Assembly (NCBI GenBank): GCA_964019655.1
Contig: CAXHTR010000004.1
Span: 806,001-870,000, forward strand
Length of the DNA stretch: 64,000 nucleotides
Origin: Perkinsela sp. pyNocScin1
Lineage: Eukaryota; Euglenozoa; Kinetoplastea; Prokinetoplastida; Perkinselidae
Direction: 5' to 3'
Below, piece by piece: positions 1-9,440 of the stretch (position 1 is its first letter; every line of letters starts with the position of its first letter). The translations under genes were made by a program, and so were the position numbers. Under the pieces are notes generated by a model. That model did not search any database. It had not been told where the DNA came from and saw nothing but the letters and a program-made list of their open reading frames with translations.

Positions 1-93
1 TTTACGCGCTCATTTCAGCTGTAAAGATCGGTAGCCCAATCCTAACCTGTCAATATTTTCCTTAAGCTCTTTTTAAGGATAAATTTAGGTACA

Positions 94-885
94 ATGGGCA
101 TGCGCCAGAACATCAAGCACAAGCGGGACACATTTTACCGAAAAGCCAAGGAAGACGGATACAGGGCCCGCAGCGCCTACAAGCTTTCACAGATCCTTGA
201 ACAAACAGCGATTCTGCAAAACACACACCGCGTCGTCGACCTCTGCGCGGCGCCGGGCAGCTGGTCGCAGGTCATGGCTGATACACTGGACCCGAACGAG
301 GGTATCGTCGCAATCGACCTGCAAGAAATCGCTCCGATTCCAGGCGTGACGTGCCTACAGGGTGACATCACTGACCCAGAGATAGCCAAGAAGGTCTTAG
401 CGTTCTTTGATGGCAACAAGGCGGACCTTGTCATCTGCGACGGCGCGCCGGACGTCACTGGCCATCATTCGCTCGACGAGTATCTCCATCACGACCTGCT
501 CCTCGCGGCGACAAACATCACGACGTGTGTTTTGCGCCCGGGTGGCGCATTCATCGCAAAATTTTTCAGGGGAGAGAGCCTCGAGCTTCTGCGGATGAAA
601 CTCCGCTACTTTTTCTCGGATGTTCGAGTGATGAAGCCAGACGCCTCGCGGGCCTCGTCGACGGAGGCGTTCTTCGTCGCGCAAAACTACCAAATACCCG
701 AGGGCTTCAAGCCAACAGTCGACCTTGTCGAGCTGAAGAAGCAGAAGCTGCCGTTCATCCCCTACTACATTTGCGGCGACCTCCGGCCAGAGATCCCAGA
801 AGAGGAAATCTATAGTACGGAACGAAAGCCTGGGTTTCAGATCGAAGATTTGCTCGCCGGGATCGAGCTTGCGGACGAGCGTTAG
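94..885 (+). CDS. TRM7: FtsJ-family tRNA 2'-O-ribose methyltransferase (Trm7/FTSJ1-like)
   Basis: 263 aa. This SAM-dependent enzyme would methylate the ribose of anticodon-loop nucleotides 32/34 of tRNAs in the cytosol. The N-terminus (K-H-K-R-D-T-F-Y-R-K-A-K-E-D-G-Y-R-A-R-S) is the Trm7/FTSJ1 pattern. The SAM-binding motif DLCAAPGSWSQ is at 49-59. The catalytic K-D-K-E tetrad is visible as K30 (RSAYKL), D116 (ICDGAPD), K156 (FIAKFFRG) and E191 (SSTEAFF). The length suits Trm7 and is far too short for the nucleolar Spb1, which carries a long C-terminal extension. An AG lies a few bases before the ATG, and a second ATG two codons in is a possible alternative start. Family assignment is secure; the exact target position is inferred. 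Confidence 0.93.
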   Translation: MGMRQNIKHKRDTFYRKAKEDGYRARSAYKLSQILEQTAILQNTHRVVDLCAAPGSWSQVMADTLDPNEGIVAIDLQEIAPIPGVTCLQGDITDPEIAKKVLAFFDGNKADLVICDGAPDVTGHHSLDEYLHHDLLLAATNITTCVLRPGGAFIAKFFRGESLELLRMKLRYFFSDVRVMKPDASRASSTEAFFVAQNYQIPEGFKPTVDLVELKKQKLPFIPYYICGDLRPEIPEEEIYSTERKPGFQIEDLLAGIELADER

Positions 886-1193
886 TAACATTTGGTCTTT
901 CTCAAGTGTATGGCTCGGGCAATATTGTGATGGGATGAATAGTAACATTTGTAGCATAATCTGTACCTCTTAAGACTCGATAAGATAAAGACCATGGGTG
1001 TCGAGGCAAAGAGGTGAGTAGAAGCACTTCTATAGCTAAGCCCTAGTAAGCACTCATCCTCACTATGACACTTGATATTGAATCTCGAGAAAGAAGGATT
1101 CCTTTTAGTCCCACGCACAGCAAATCGCCTTACTATCGCTATGTTCTTACAATTTCATGCATATTTTTCTATTCATTCTTGTAAACCTCGAAA
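886..1193. other. Intergenic, 308 bp, no gene seen
   Basis: AT-rich spacer between the Trm7-like gene and a small ORF. It contains a short ATG run that ends in AGGTGAGT, which looks like a 5' splice site. Removing the implied 22-base intron leads straight to a stop, so I do not call a gene. It ends in T-rich sequence, presumably the processing signal for the downstream gene. Confidence 0.5.
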
Positions 1194-1385
1194 ATGCTAC
1201 CCTTTAAGTCGCCTTTCGCGGTCTACGGGGCCTACCTCGACTGGAAACCCACAAACGCCTCGAAGGACACGTACAAGCCAATCGTCCAGTGCCTGCCCAT
1301 GGCCGAGAGGCTCCCGTGCGACTACCCACACGTGCCTGAGCGCTACAAGCGCAAAATGGAGCGCGTTGACGCACACACGTTCTAG
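1194..1385 (+). CDS. Small basic protein of unknown function (63 aa)
   Basis: 63 aa starting MLPFKSPFAVYGAYLDW and ending VDAHTF. It is rich in Pro, Tyr, Lys and Arg and has two Cys (residues about 33 and 42). No transmembrane stretch or known motif is apparent. The ORF is preceded by pyrimidine-rich sequence and sits on the same strand with normal spacing to the CK2 gene downstream. Its codon choice (GC-rich third positions such as CTC, TAC, AAG) matches the neighbouring housekeeping genes, which favours a real gene. It could be a small respiratory-complex or ribosome-associated subunit, but that is only a guess from size and composition. Confidence 0.6.
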   Translation: MLPFKSPFAVYGAYLDWKPTNASKDTYKPIVQCLPMAERLPCDYPHVPERYKRKMERVDAHTF

Positions 1386-1515
1386 GCCCCTAGCCTACTC
1401 TGTATAAATAAACTGTGTACTGCTTTCATTGGAACATGACGAGCCTGTGGCAAAGAATTTCCAATATCTCATTCGTTTGAAAACTTTTCAACTTCTTTGC
1501 CTTTTATCCATTCCC

Positions 1516-2508
1516 ATGGGCTACCTCCACTACGAAAACTTCAATAGCACACAGCCCGCCGAGTATCACGACTACGAGAACACCGAGGTGGAGTGGAGCC
1601 TGCCCGACCGCTACGAGATCATCTCAAAGATCGGCCGGGGCAAGTACAGCGAAGTCTTCAAAGGCTTCGACACGCAGACCTCCAGGTTCGTCGTCATCAA
1701 GGTGCTCAAGCCCGTCAAGAAGAAGAAGATCAAGCGCGAGATCCGGATTCTCGACATCGTCAGCGGCGGCCCCAACGTCGTGCGCCTCGTCGACAAGGTG
1801 ATGGACCCGCAGAGCAAGACGCCCGCGCTCATCTTCGAGTTCCTCGAGAACATGGACTTCCGCGAGCTCTTCCCGAAGCTCACTGACTTTGAGGTGCGCT
1901 ACTACATGCTCTCGCTGCTACACGCGCTCAACTTCTGCCACTCGAAGGGGATTATCCACCGCGACGTCAAGCCGCACAACGTCATCATCAACCCGTGGGA
2001 GCGCAAGCTGCGCCTCATCGACTGGGGCCTCGCGGAGTTCTTCCACCCGGGCGTCGAGCTCAACGTGCGCGTCGCCTCGCGGTACTTCAAGGGCCCGGAG
2101 CTCCTCGTCGACCACCGCATCTACAACTACAACCTCGACATGTGGAGCCTCGGCTGCATGTTCGCGGGGATCATTTTCATGAAGGAGCCATTTTTCCGCG
2201 GCGAGAACAACATCGACCAGCTCGTGAAAATTATCAAGGTCCTCGGCACCGACCGCTTCTGGCAGTACATCGCCAAGTACAACATCACCGTGCCCAAAGA
2301 GTTCAACGGGCTCATTCGGCCTAGTGTGCAGCGCCCATGGGCGTCTTTTGTAAACGCCGAGAACCGCCAGCTCTGCCCACCGGACGCCATCGAGTTTTTG
2401 GACAGGCTGCTGCAGTACGACATGGCCGACCGCATCCAGGCGAAGGACGCCATCGACCACCCGTACTTTGACCCGGTGCGCGCCGCAGTCGCGGAGAGTG
2501 GGTTTTGA
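1516..2508 (+). CDS. CK2A: Casein kinase 2 catalytic subunit alpha
   Basis: 330 aa Ser/Thr kinase of acidic substrates. The start is placed at the ATG encoding MGYLHYEN after a pyrimidine tract; the open frame extends upstream but has no earlier ATG. Glycine-rich loop G-R-G-K-Y-S-E-V at 40-47; catalytic Lys62 (VVIK). The CK2-specific basic cluster ([11 protein letters not shown], about 65-75) binds substrate and regulatory subunit. The catalytic loop HRDVKPHN (148-155) and the DWG (169-171), used instead of DFG, are diagnostic for CK2 alpha, as are the [11 protein letters not shown] and Y-F-K-G-P-E-L-L segments. Length is close to other CK2 alpha proteins but without a long C-terminal tail. 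Expected in nucleus and cytosol. Confidence 0.96.
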   Translation: MGYLHYENFNSTQPAEYHDYENTEVEWSLPDRYEIISKIGRGKYSEVFKGFDTQTSRFVVIKVLKPVKKKKIKREIRILDIVSGGPNVVRLVDKVMDPQSKTPALIFEFLENMDFRELFPKLTDFEVRYYMLSLLHALNFCHSKGIIHRDVKPHNVIINPWERKLRLIDWGLAEFFHPGVELNVRVASRYFKGPELLVDHRIYNYNLDMWSLGCMFAGIIFMKEPFFRGENNIDQLVKIIKVLGTDRFWQYIAKYNITVPKEFNGLIRPSVQRPWASFVNAENRQLCPPDAIEFLDRLLQYDMADRIQAKDAIDHPYFDPVRAAVAESGF

Positions 2509-2611
2509 TTTTTGATACGAAAATGTCAGTGTTTGCCAGCCGGAGGGTAATGCTATCGATTTTGCGCTTTTGCTGTCTCTTCGCAATTTTTCACTTTTTC
2601 AAAAAAATTGA

Positions 2612-3550
2612 ATGCCCTCGTACTGCTTGCTGCGAGCAGTCGACTCGTCGCTCGGCCGCTTAGATTACGAATCGCTCTCTGACCAAGCGCTCATGGAGAT
2701 CACCTTTGACGGCCTCGCTGAGCAGTCCAAGGCGCACTTCCAGGATGCCCACGGCAGTTTCACTGACGTCTGCAGCTGGACCGGTGTGCATTGCAATGCC
2801 CAAGGCCGCGTGACGCGCATCCACACGGTGTTCGGGACCAACCTGCACGGATTCGTCGCGCTAGACTTCCTGCCGCCGCTCGTGACAGTGGTGAATCTCC
2901 AGGCGTTCGGCGTGCCCATAGGAAATTCGATGCACGGCACACTCAGCACAGCGAAGCTCCCGCTGCGCCTCGAAGCGCTCTATCTCGTTGGACAGTTTAT
3001 TGACGGAACGGTCGATATGGCCACCCTGCCAGACAGCATGACTGTCTGCACGCTGAATATCTGCGCGTTTACTGGCAGCGTGGATCTGACAGCGCTACCG
3101 CCGCGGCTGAGCGTACTGAGCCTCCGAGAGAACAAGCTGTGCGGGTCTGTCTCGCTCGATCGTCTACCGCCAAAAATTTCGTTCTTGGAGCTGAGCTTTA
3201 ACGCGTTTTCGGGCAAGGTCTGCCTCGAAAAGCTACCAGCAAGCCTCGCAGAGCTCCATGTCTCGAACACTGACCTCAGTGGCGATTTCCGTCTCGTCAA
3301 CCGAGAATCGTCGATAAAGCTGCTTGTGTCTGCGTTTCATACAAAGTTCAGCGGCACAGCAGTTGTGGTGAATAATAGAAATGTGAAGGTCGAGCTCGGT
3401 GGGAGCCAGGTCGTCGCCGTCGTCGATGAAAAAGGCTCCAAGCACATGTACGAGGAGTACATGCTGAGTGCCTACCCAGATTCAGCCGAGTACTCAAGCG
3501 ACGCAGAGGAGAGCGTCGACGAAAGTGAAAGCGATGATGCACTATACTAG
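2612..3550 (+). CDS. Secreted-type LRR protein, family A (isolated copy)
   Basis: 312 aa, away from the main LRR cluster and inserted between CK2 alpha and Rrp36. A short leader (MPSYCLLRAV) is followed by the family signature D-S-S-L-G-R-L-D and D-Q-A-L-M-E. The N-cap D-V-C-S-W-T-G-V-H-C with G-R-V-T-R-I (about 51-70) resembles the plant LRRNT_2 cap. About five 23-residue repeats of the form GSVDLTALPPRLSVLSL occupy 115-235. The end cap (SGTAVVV, then VVAVVDEKGSKH) lies at about 250-285. The protein closes with an acidic, Ser-rich tail (DESESDD). No transmembrane anchor is seen. Function is unknown; the fold suggests ligand or protein binding outside the cell. Confidence 0.85.
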   Translation: MPSYCLLRAVDSSLGRLDYESLSDQALMEITFDGLAEQSKAHFQDAHGSFTDVCSWTGVHCNAQGRVTRIHTVFGTNLHGFVALDFLPPLVTVVNLQAFGVPIGNSMHGTLSTAKLPLRLEALYLVGQFIDGTVDMATLPDSMTVCTLNICAFTGSVDLTALPPRLSVLSLRENKLCGSVSLDRLPPKISFLELSFNAFSGKVCLEKLPASLAELHVSNTDLSGDFRLVNRESSIKLLVSAFHTKFSGTAVVVNNRNVKVELGGSQVVAVVDEKGSKHMYEEYMLSAYPDSAEYSSDAEESVDESESDDALY

Positions 3551-3741
3551 TGGCTGAAGAGATGTAGAATGTTGAATGAAGTAAAGAATTGCGAATTTAT
3601 AGACAATGGCTCTGTTCGAAGGTAAAAAAAGTGAAAAGATTGCGCAAAGTGGAAAAAACATGTCTGCCTGTCTGGAGAGTCTTGCTTCCCAATTACTGAA
3701 GCGAAGCAATGTAATTATTTTTAGCTATTTCACAGATTTCA

Positions 3742-4164
3742 ATGGGAGGTGACGATAAGCCAATTGAATATAGTGCGCTGAAAAAGTCACACATGCGGCG
3801 CATGGAGCAAAAAGCTGAAAAAGCAGAGGAACAGAAGCGCATGGCGCGGTGGGACCCACGCTTCGACGACGCGTGCGGTAAACTCGACCGCAAGCAGTTC
3901 CGCCAGGCCTACGCGTTCATGGACGACATCCGCCGGAAGGAAAAGGCGCAGATCGCTGAGGAGCTTGACACGATGGCCGACGAGCTCAGCAACGACGAGG
4001 GCCCAAGTGCGGAGCCCAGCGACTTCGACTACGAGGGGCTTCTACGAGAACGAAGGAAAGATCTGAAAAAGAAAATGCGGTCATTTTCCTCGAAGGGCAA
4101 GCGAAACAAAAAGCGAAAATTTGGTGAGAAGCGAGGGAACCACACGCCTGCGAGCGCATGCTAG
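3742..4164 (+). CDS. RRP36: rRNA biogenesis protein Rrp36
   Basis: 140 aa nucleolar protein expected to act in early 18S rRNA maturation within the 90S/SSU processome. The hallmark is W-D-P-R-F-D-D-A-C-G-K-L-D (37-49), then F-R-Q-A-Y-A-F-M-D-D-I-R-R-K-E (53-67). This corresponds to the family pattern DPRF...SGKL...F...Y.FLD.YR.KE. The rest is charged and probably coiled, ending in a Lys/Arg-rich segment (KKKMRSFSSKGKRNKKRK, 109-126). Shorter than fungal and animal Rrp36, mostly because the acidic N-terminal region is missing. The start follows CACAG by only five bases, a good trans-splice acceptor. Confidence 0.85.
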   Translation: MGGDDKPIEYSALKKSHMRRMEQKAEKAEEQKRMARWDPRFDDACGKLDRKQFRQAYAFMDDIRRKEKAQIAEELDTMADELSNDEGPSAEPSDFDYEGLLRERRKDLKKKMRSFSSKGKRNKKRKFGEKRGNHTPASAC

Positions 4165-4300
4165 GAAGTGAAGTGAAGTGGGTAGTACTTGCAGCGCCGA
4201 CGTGGGAAAGCAGCCGCGAACTCTCAAGTCAATTGAGTTTTCTTTTGTATGTGCTAACTAAATCTTAATAATTAAACTTCTGTCGAATTCGAAGCTCAAA

Positions 4301-5674
4301 ATGCTGTCTCGGTCATTTTTTCGACGCTGCCGAGCCATCCAAGCGTCCTTCGCCCGTCTCTGCGAGCAAACGACCCCGGCTGGAAAAGCGAGCGCCCTCA
4401 TAGACCTCAAGACAAACGAGCAGACAGAAGCACAGACTGAGGCACTTGACGACCTCAAGCCGCACCCAGCGCTCGCTGGAGCGATCGAAAGCATCTACGC
4501 CGCCGCACCCCTTGCCGAGCCCGAGCGCGACGGACTCATCTGTGGCCTCAAGATCCTCGCTAATCTCTTCCTGCACTACATACAAACAGGGCAAGCCGAC
4601 GCCCACCCCGCCGACTTCAGCCGCGTCGCCTCCTTGATTCTCAGCAAGAGCCACAGGATAGACCCGGAGCTCACCATGTTCACGCTGCACGCCTTCTTTC
4701 ACCAGTGCATGCACTCCAAAAAGGCCTTTGACGCCTTTCTGAAAGAGTACAGCGGTGGGACGCTCATCCACGCCATCGCGCGTGAGTACGCTGATAAAAT
4801 CGCACAGGCGAAAGAGAAGCACGACGACACTTTCGACCCAGCGGGTAGGGATTTCGTGCCTTCAATTGAAGATAGTCGCATCGTCGATTTCTCACTGTCG
4901 ATCATTCTTCTGAGCGTGACGAGAGTCCTCGAGGGCGTCGAGGTGAACGACGATATGAAGCTCCACGCGCTGCGGACGACGCTGCACTGCCTCGATACTC
5001 TGAGCGAAGTGAAGCCGGACCCGCCCATGCAGCACAAGATGTGGGAGGTCGTGTGGTACTGCTGCAACGGCTCGCTGCTCGTGTGCGGCGAGGCCGCGAA
5101 GTGGTTTACGTACCAGCGCATCGAAGCAGTCACGAAGGTCGCACGGGTAGCTTTGAAGCAGCCACACAGCGTCGCCTTGGAGCTCTACTGCCAGTGCTTT
5201 TTCAATGTTTTGAGTGTTCTGACTGGCGACCGAATGGCGGTGGCGCTCGACGCACAGCGCGCGAGTGGCATCGTGGACGCCATTCTCCTCAACGGCTTGA
5301 TGAACGACGCGCTTAGAGTGACCCAAAGTGAAGTATTCACTGATGAGTACTCAACGCTGAGCGCCCTGCGCTTTCTCGTGAACATTGTGGGGACCGACGC
5401 AGAGGTGCGGTCAGTCCACGGCATTCGGATTATAATGCAGGCCGCCGAAAAGGCGAAGCAGCTCGACACCCTCGAGCAGACTGTGCAGGTCCTGTGGAAC
5501 GTGCTCAACTTCCCTGAGGCAGTCACTGACTTCAAGGATATGGACTGCGTCACACAGATCCGCCGGATTATTGTTCGCAACGTAAAGAACGAAGAGGACG
5601 GGAAAGCGTTTGCGCCGTTCTTGCGGAAGCTCGATGCGTTGTATGGGGAGCACAAAGAGGCGATAGGAAAATAG
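4301..5674 (+). CDS. Unrecognised helical-repeat protein, possibly mitochondrial
   Basis: 457 aa, not recognised. The first 20 residues (MLSRSFFRRCRAIQ...) are basic, hydroxylated and free of acidic residues, like a mitochondrial presequence. The rest is leucine-rich and looks all-helical, with repeated pairs of amphipathic helices such as V-A-S-L-I-L-S-K-S and L-H-A-F-F-H-Q-C-M-H. This fits an ARM/HEAT-type solenoid, though I cannot assign a family. No membrane segment or catalytic motif is seen. GC-rich codon use matches the adjacent housekeeping genes. It is co-oriented with another unrecognised helical gene immediately downstream (277-bp gap). Confidence 0.75.
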   Translation: MLSRSFFRRCRAIQASFARLCEQTTPAGKASALIDLKTNEQTEAQTEALDDLKPHPALAGAIESIYAAAPLAEPERDGLICGLKILANLFLHYIQTGQADAHPADFSRVASLILSKSHRIDPELTMFTLHAFFHQCMHSKKAFDAFLKEYSGGTLIHAIAREYADKIAQAKEKHDDTFDPAGRDFVPSIEDSRIVDFSLSIILLSVTRVLEGVEVNDDMKLHALRTTLHCLDTLSEVKPDPPMQHKMWEVVWYCCNGSLLVCGEAAKWFTYQRIEAVTKVARVALKQPHSVALELYCQCFFNVLSVLTGDRMAVALDAQRASGIVDAILLNGLMNDALRVTQSEVFTDEYSTLSALRFLVNIVGTDAEVRSVHGIRIIMQAAEKAKQLDTLEQTVQVLWNVLNFPEAVTDFKDMDCVTQIRRIIVRNVKNEEDGKAFAPFLRKLDALYGEHKEAIGK

Positions 5675-5951
5675 GCATAGTTCGAGGGTCAAACTGAAGG
5701 GCTCAGGAGCTGGCTATATAACTGTTGAGAATGGCTCATGACCTTTAAAGCTCACTTCTTTCCAAAATGATGATAACCTTTGCACGTCAATATGAGAATT
5801 TCAAAGGAAATTCGACGTGATATCAGTTTTTCGTTTTCAGCTGATTCTTTGCCACTTGTGCTTTGCTTTGCGTTGTCGAGCGTCACTTCCCTCTCCTGCT
5901 TTTACAGCTCAGTAAATAATCAAAAATTTATTCTTTTTTATCCAAAAAGCG

Positions 5952-7232
5952 ATGTTTTTCGTCCCAAACACATACTACCGCTCGCTGGCAGACAAGGCCG
6001 TCGAAGGGGACACCGACAGCACAGCGAAGCTCCTGACGCTCGCCAAGTACGACGAGCGGGCAGTCCGCGCGCTCTGCTCGCACAAACCGCTCATTCCTTC
6101 GCTGGTGAAAAGCCTCGAGGACTTCGACGCCACCGCCGCCCACAAGCTCCGCATCATCGAGTTCTTCCGCAAGGCCGTGTTCTACGACGTCGAGGCCGGC
6201 GACTACCTCGTCGTTTCCTTCCAGCGCATCTGTAGCGTGTTCTCGCTGGCCGAGAGCGTCCCGCTCAAGGCCGCTGCCGCCGAGCTCATCATAAACATCG
6301 GGCGCGTCCAGCCCTACCGCGCGTACCTCTACAACTTCTCCGAGTCGTACCGCCACCTCCTCATCACGCGCGACCCCTTCCACGAGCGCGCCGTCTGCGG
6401 CAACCTCGCGTACATTTTCTGTGACGACTACCTCGGCGACGCCGTCCAGAAGCTCCAGTACAAGACAGATATTCTCAACTACATCAACAAACTTTTCCTA
6501 CAGAGCTTCGACTTCGGCGCGTGGCGCTACTCCGTGCGCTGCATGTGCATCGCTGGCAACTACAATGAGGACAAGGCCGACGTCGACAACACGCGCGATC
6601 TCGTTTTCCTCATGAACCGCTTTGTGCCACAGTTTCTGCTCTACTTCATCCCAACGTTCTTTTACGCGCGCTACCGACACACCCTGAAAGGGGACCTGGC
6701 GCGTCACACGCCGCGCTACGTCGTCCGCTGGCGCTCACTGTTCGGTGCGCTCTGCTGCGCGATGCTCGGCGTCTACAGCGGTACCTACCATGAGTACCGC
6801 ATGGACGCGCTGCGGGAGCGCTTCGCGGAGGAACGCCAGCGGGAAATGCGCAAGCGGTTTGGCTTCAAGAACGCGGGCAAGGCCTACAAGGAGCGCACAG
6901 AGTTTGACAGCATCGACAAAGTGACGCAGTCGCTGTTCTGGAAGCAGACGCGGATGTACTGCTTCACCGCTGCAATGCTGATGGCCTCGCAGTACCCGCT
7001 GTCGGTCTGGAAGCGGCCGGAGTTTATGCGCTACGCCGACAAGTACTGGGAGATCCTGCCGGTGCTCTTGCCGAGGCTGATGGGCGTGCCGGCGCCCTTC
7101 CGGCGCGTCGTGCCGTTCATTATTGTTCCGTTTGTGACAGTCAAGACCTTTGAGTGGGGCGTGCTGTCGACAGCGACGTGGCACGACTACTTTGTGCGCT
7201 GGCGATACTGGCAGACTATCAAAGACTTATAG
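5952..7232 (+). CDS. Unrecognised protein with hydrophobic C-terminal half (426 aa)
   Basis: 426 aa, not recognised. The N-terminal half is Leu/Ala-rich and helical (T-A-K-L-L-T-L-A-K-Y; A-A-A-E-L-I-I-N-I-G). The C-terminal half is rich in Arg, Tyr and Trp with several hydrophobic stretches (L-F-G-A-L-C-C-A-M-L-G-V; V-V-P-F-I-I-V-P-F-V-T-V) that could be membrane-associated. It ends in F-V-R-W-R-Y-W-Q-T-I-K-D-L. The ATG at 5952 is chosen because the overlapping upstream frame is out of phase and has AT-rich, non-coding composition. Strong GC3 bias supports coding. It may be a membrane protein of mitochondrion or ER, but this is composition-based inference. Confidence 0.75.
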   Translation: MFFVPNTYYRSLADKAVEGDTDSTAKLLTLAKYDERAVRALCSHKPLIPSLVKSLEDFDATAAHKLRIIEFFRKAVFYDVEAGDYLVVSFQRICSVFSLAESVPLKAAAAELIINIGRVQPYRAYLYNFSESYRHLLITRDPFHERAVCGNLAYIFCDDYLGDAVQKLQYKTDILNYINKLFLQSFDFGAWRYSVRCMCIAGNYNEDKADVDNTRDLVFLMNRFVPQFLLYFIPTFFYARYRHTLKGDLARHTPRYVVRWRSLFGALCCAMLGVYSGTYHEYRMDALRERFAEERQREMRKRFGFKNAGKAYKERTEFDSIDKVTQSLFWKQTRMYCFTAAMLMASQYPLSVWKRPEFMRYADKYWEILPVLLPRLMGVPAPFRRVVPFIIVPFVTVKTFEWGVLSTATWHDYFVRWRYWQTIKDL

Positions 7233-7506
7233 GGGTGGTATAAGCTTATGGACTGATAGCTGTGCAGCTTTGGGATTGATATAGCGTATGGGTTCTATAC
7301 TTGTTGTGTCAGTAAATAGCATTCAGGGGAACTCTATTGTTTTACGAAAAGTGTAAGTAGAGTTCAATCTCTTGAACATTCATGAGCTCAGGACGGTAAC
7401 AATTGTAAAAATTGCGCATTGATTGTACATAGATCACACTTTTGGGCGTTAACTTTCGGACTGCTCGCCTTATCCTAGCTCTCTTCTTCAATTTACCACA
7501 TTTGCT

Positions 7507-8055
7507 ATGTCATCCCCGAATATACTCGTCACAGGTACCCCTGGCACAGGCAAGACAACAGTCAGTCAAAAAATAGCGGAGGCGCTGCAGTACACCTACC
7601 TGAACATCGGCGATATCGTCAAAGCCAACAACTTCACCACATCGTACGACGATGACTTTGACGCAGTGGTCCCTGACGAAGATCGCCTGCTGGACCACCT
7701 CGAGGAGGTGCTCAAAGACCAGAAGGGCTACGTGCTCGACTACCACTCGTGTGAGCTCTTCCCCGAGCGCTGGATCGCACAGCACCCGCAGGGAACGGTC
7801 CTAGTGCTTCGGACGGACACAAAGCTCCTTCACGGCCGGCTCGAGGCGCGAGCGTACTCACAGAAGAAAATTGATGAGAACATCGCTGCGGAGATCATGC
7901 GCGTGTGCCTCGACGAAGCGCAGGAGAGCTATCCAGCCGACCAAGTATTTTCTTTCGCTAGCAATGAGGAAGCTGACATGGCAAAGGTTGTCGACTTTGT
8001 CATAGGGCGGGTAAAGGATCTTCAAAAACTGGAAAGGGGTTCGAGCTCAAAATGA
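7507..8055 (+). CDS. AK6: Adenylate kinase 6 / Fap7 (CINAP)
   Basis: 182 aa nuclear P-loop NMP kinase/ATPase. Besides adenylate kinase activity, Fap7 helps final cytoplasmic 18S rRNA maturation by acting on Rps14. The Walker A is G-T-P-G-T-G-K-T-T (10-18). The family-specific segment L-D-Y-H-S-C-E-L-F-P-E-R-W (77-89) and the lid R-L-E-A-R-A-Y-S-Q-K-K-I-D-E-N-I (111-126) match AK6 closely. The length equals the usual 170-180 aa. With Rrp36 nearby, two 18S-maturation factors lie within 4 kb, though gene order in such genomes rarely implies function. Confidence 0.95.
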   Translation: MSSPNILVTGTPGTGKTTVSQKIAEALQYTYLNIGDIVKANNFTTSYDDDFDAVVPDEDRLLDHLEEVLKDQKGYVLDYHSCELFPERWIAQHPQGTVLVLRTDTKLLHGRLEARAYSQKKIDENIAAEIMRVCLDEAQESYPADQVFSFASNEEADMAKVVDFVIGRVKDLQKLERGSSSK

Positions 8056-8528
8056 TAGTCATATCGAGTGGGGTTGGCAAGAAGTGATCAAGAAGGCATG
8101 CGTCAATAAAATTGCATGATCTATGTTTCCTGAGAACAATGGAAGGTTAAAAAAGATCATGCAGTGCTCCTCAGCATGGAAGCAAAAGTATTTTGATGCA
8201 GATGGGTGTGCTTTTTAGCGCAGTGACTTCACTGGTCGACCGACATTCAATTCCACAGCAGTCGCTCTTGAAATTGCCAATGCAAAACTTCAAAGATTTT
8301 GGAGCAACACTACAAATTGTCGCAAAGCCTTGTTAGTAACTTTGCGCGTCAGATCAGCTGAACTGACCTATTCTAGTACTTGGCCACCAACTTAATTGTA
8401 GATCAACGGTATCTAGATTCTTGAGGCTTTTTCATGAGCGAATTTCAAAGTCTTATTGTTCTTCGTCGCCAATTTCCGTTTTCACTCTTTCATAAAAAAT
8501 TAATGCATTTCCTCCAGCAATCACAGCG
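8056..8528. other. Intergenic, 473 bp, no gene seen
   Basis: AT-rich spacer upstream of the CDK gene, longer than most here. Only very short ORFs occur (one of 19 codons). No tRNA arms, tandem repeat or strong hairpin was noticed. The end (ttccgttttcactctttcataaaaaatt...atcacag) is a plausible polypyrimidine tract and AG acceptor three bases before the CDK start. Confidence 0.5.
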
Positions 8529-9440
8529 ATGAGTACTTCTCTGTACGCCAAAATCGAGCGCATCGGCGAGGGTGCCTACGGCGTTGTCTACAAGGCCCGC
8601 GACCGCCAGACGAACGAGACAGTCGCGCTGAAGCGTATCCGCCTCAGCAACGACGAAGAGGGCGTGCCCTGCACAGCCATCCGCGAGATCGGCTGCCTCA
8701 TGGAGCTCAAGCACCCGAACATCGTGCGCATGCACAAAGTCCTGCACAGCGTGAACAAGCTCACCATCGTCTTCGAGTTCCTCGACATGGACCTCCGCAA
8801 GTTCATCGACGTGCACAACAATGCGCTTGACCAAGACACCATCTGCAACTTCTCCAGGCAGATCCTCACGGGCGTCGCGTTCTGCCACTCGCGCAATGTC
8901 CTGCACCGAGACCTCAAGCCACAGAATCTCCTCATTCACAGCGAAAGTAAGGCAATCAAGATCGCAGACTTTGGGCTCGGGCGAGCCTTTGGGGTTCCAG
9001 TGGGCAAGTACACGCACGAGGTCGTCACGCTGTGGTACCGCGCGCCCGATGTGCTCCTCGGCAATACGACCTACGGCACGCAGGTAGACATGTGGGCTGT
9101 CGGCTGCATCATTCTCGAGATGGTCACGGGCATCCCACTTTTCGCCGGGAAGAACGATCTCGACCAGCTGCTGCGCATATGCGCTTTCTTGGGGACACCC
9201 ACGCCGGAGAACTGGCCGAGTATGATGACGTACGCCAACTCGACAAATACACTCTCGAAGCCAGAGTTTTTTGAATTTCCCGAGCCTGAGAGCACCAAGT
9301 ACTTTGCACAGCCGGCGCTTGCAGCATTCGGTGCAGATGGCATCGACTTGGTCAAGCGCATGCTTCGGTATGAGCCCGCAGAGCGCATCAGCGCTGCGGA
9401 GGCACTGCAGCACCCATACTTTCAGCGCCAGGGCAAGTGA
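8529..9440 (+). CDS. Cyclin-dependent kinase (CDC2-related, PCTAIRE-type helix)
   Basis: 303 aa, the normal length of a minimal CDK. Glycine loop G-E-G-A-Y-G (13-18), catalytic K35, cyclin-binding helix P-C-T-A-I-R-E (47-53), HRDLKPQN (126-133), DFG (147-149), T-loop Thr162 (YTHEVVT) before W-Y-R-A-P-D, and the CDK insert and C-lobe motifs. The inhibitory site equivalent to human CDK1 Thr14-Tyr15 is Ala16-Tyr17, so only the Tyr can be phosphorylated. Trypanosomatids have several CRKs with variant PSTAIRE helices; I cannot say which one this matches, so no symbol is given. Control of the cell cycle or transcription is inferred from the family. Confidence 0.95.
   Translation: MSTSLYAKIERIGEGAYGVVYKARDRQTNETVALKRIRLSNDEEGVPCTAIREIGCLMELKHPNIVRMHKVLHSVNKLTIVFEFLDMDLRKFIDVHNNALDQDTICNFSRQILTGVAFCHSRNVLHRDLKPQNLLIHSESKAIKIADFGLGRAFGVPVGKYTHEVVTLWYRAPDVLLGNTTYGTQVDMWAVGCIILEMVTGIPLFAGKNDLDQLLRICAFLGTPTPENWPSMMTYANSTNTLSKPEFFEFPEPESTKYFAQPALAAFGADGIDLVKRMLRYEPAERISAAEALQHPYFQRQGK

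Noticed and set aside
94-885. Spb1 or mitochondrial RrmJ identity for the FtsJ gene
   Set aside because: No Spb1 C-terminal domain and no presequence; the N-terminus matches Trm7.
993-1046. Possible tiny intron (AGGTGAGT...TATAG) and small gene
   Set aside because: Joining across it reaches a stop immediately, and no other gene here has an intron.
5780-6235. A 151-codon plus-strand frame overlapping the 426-aa gene
   Set aside because: It is out of phase with the longer gene, whose GC3 bias and length mark it as the real frame. The first part is AT-rich spacer.
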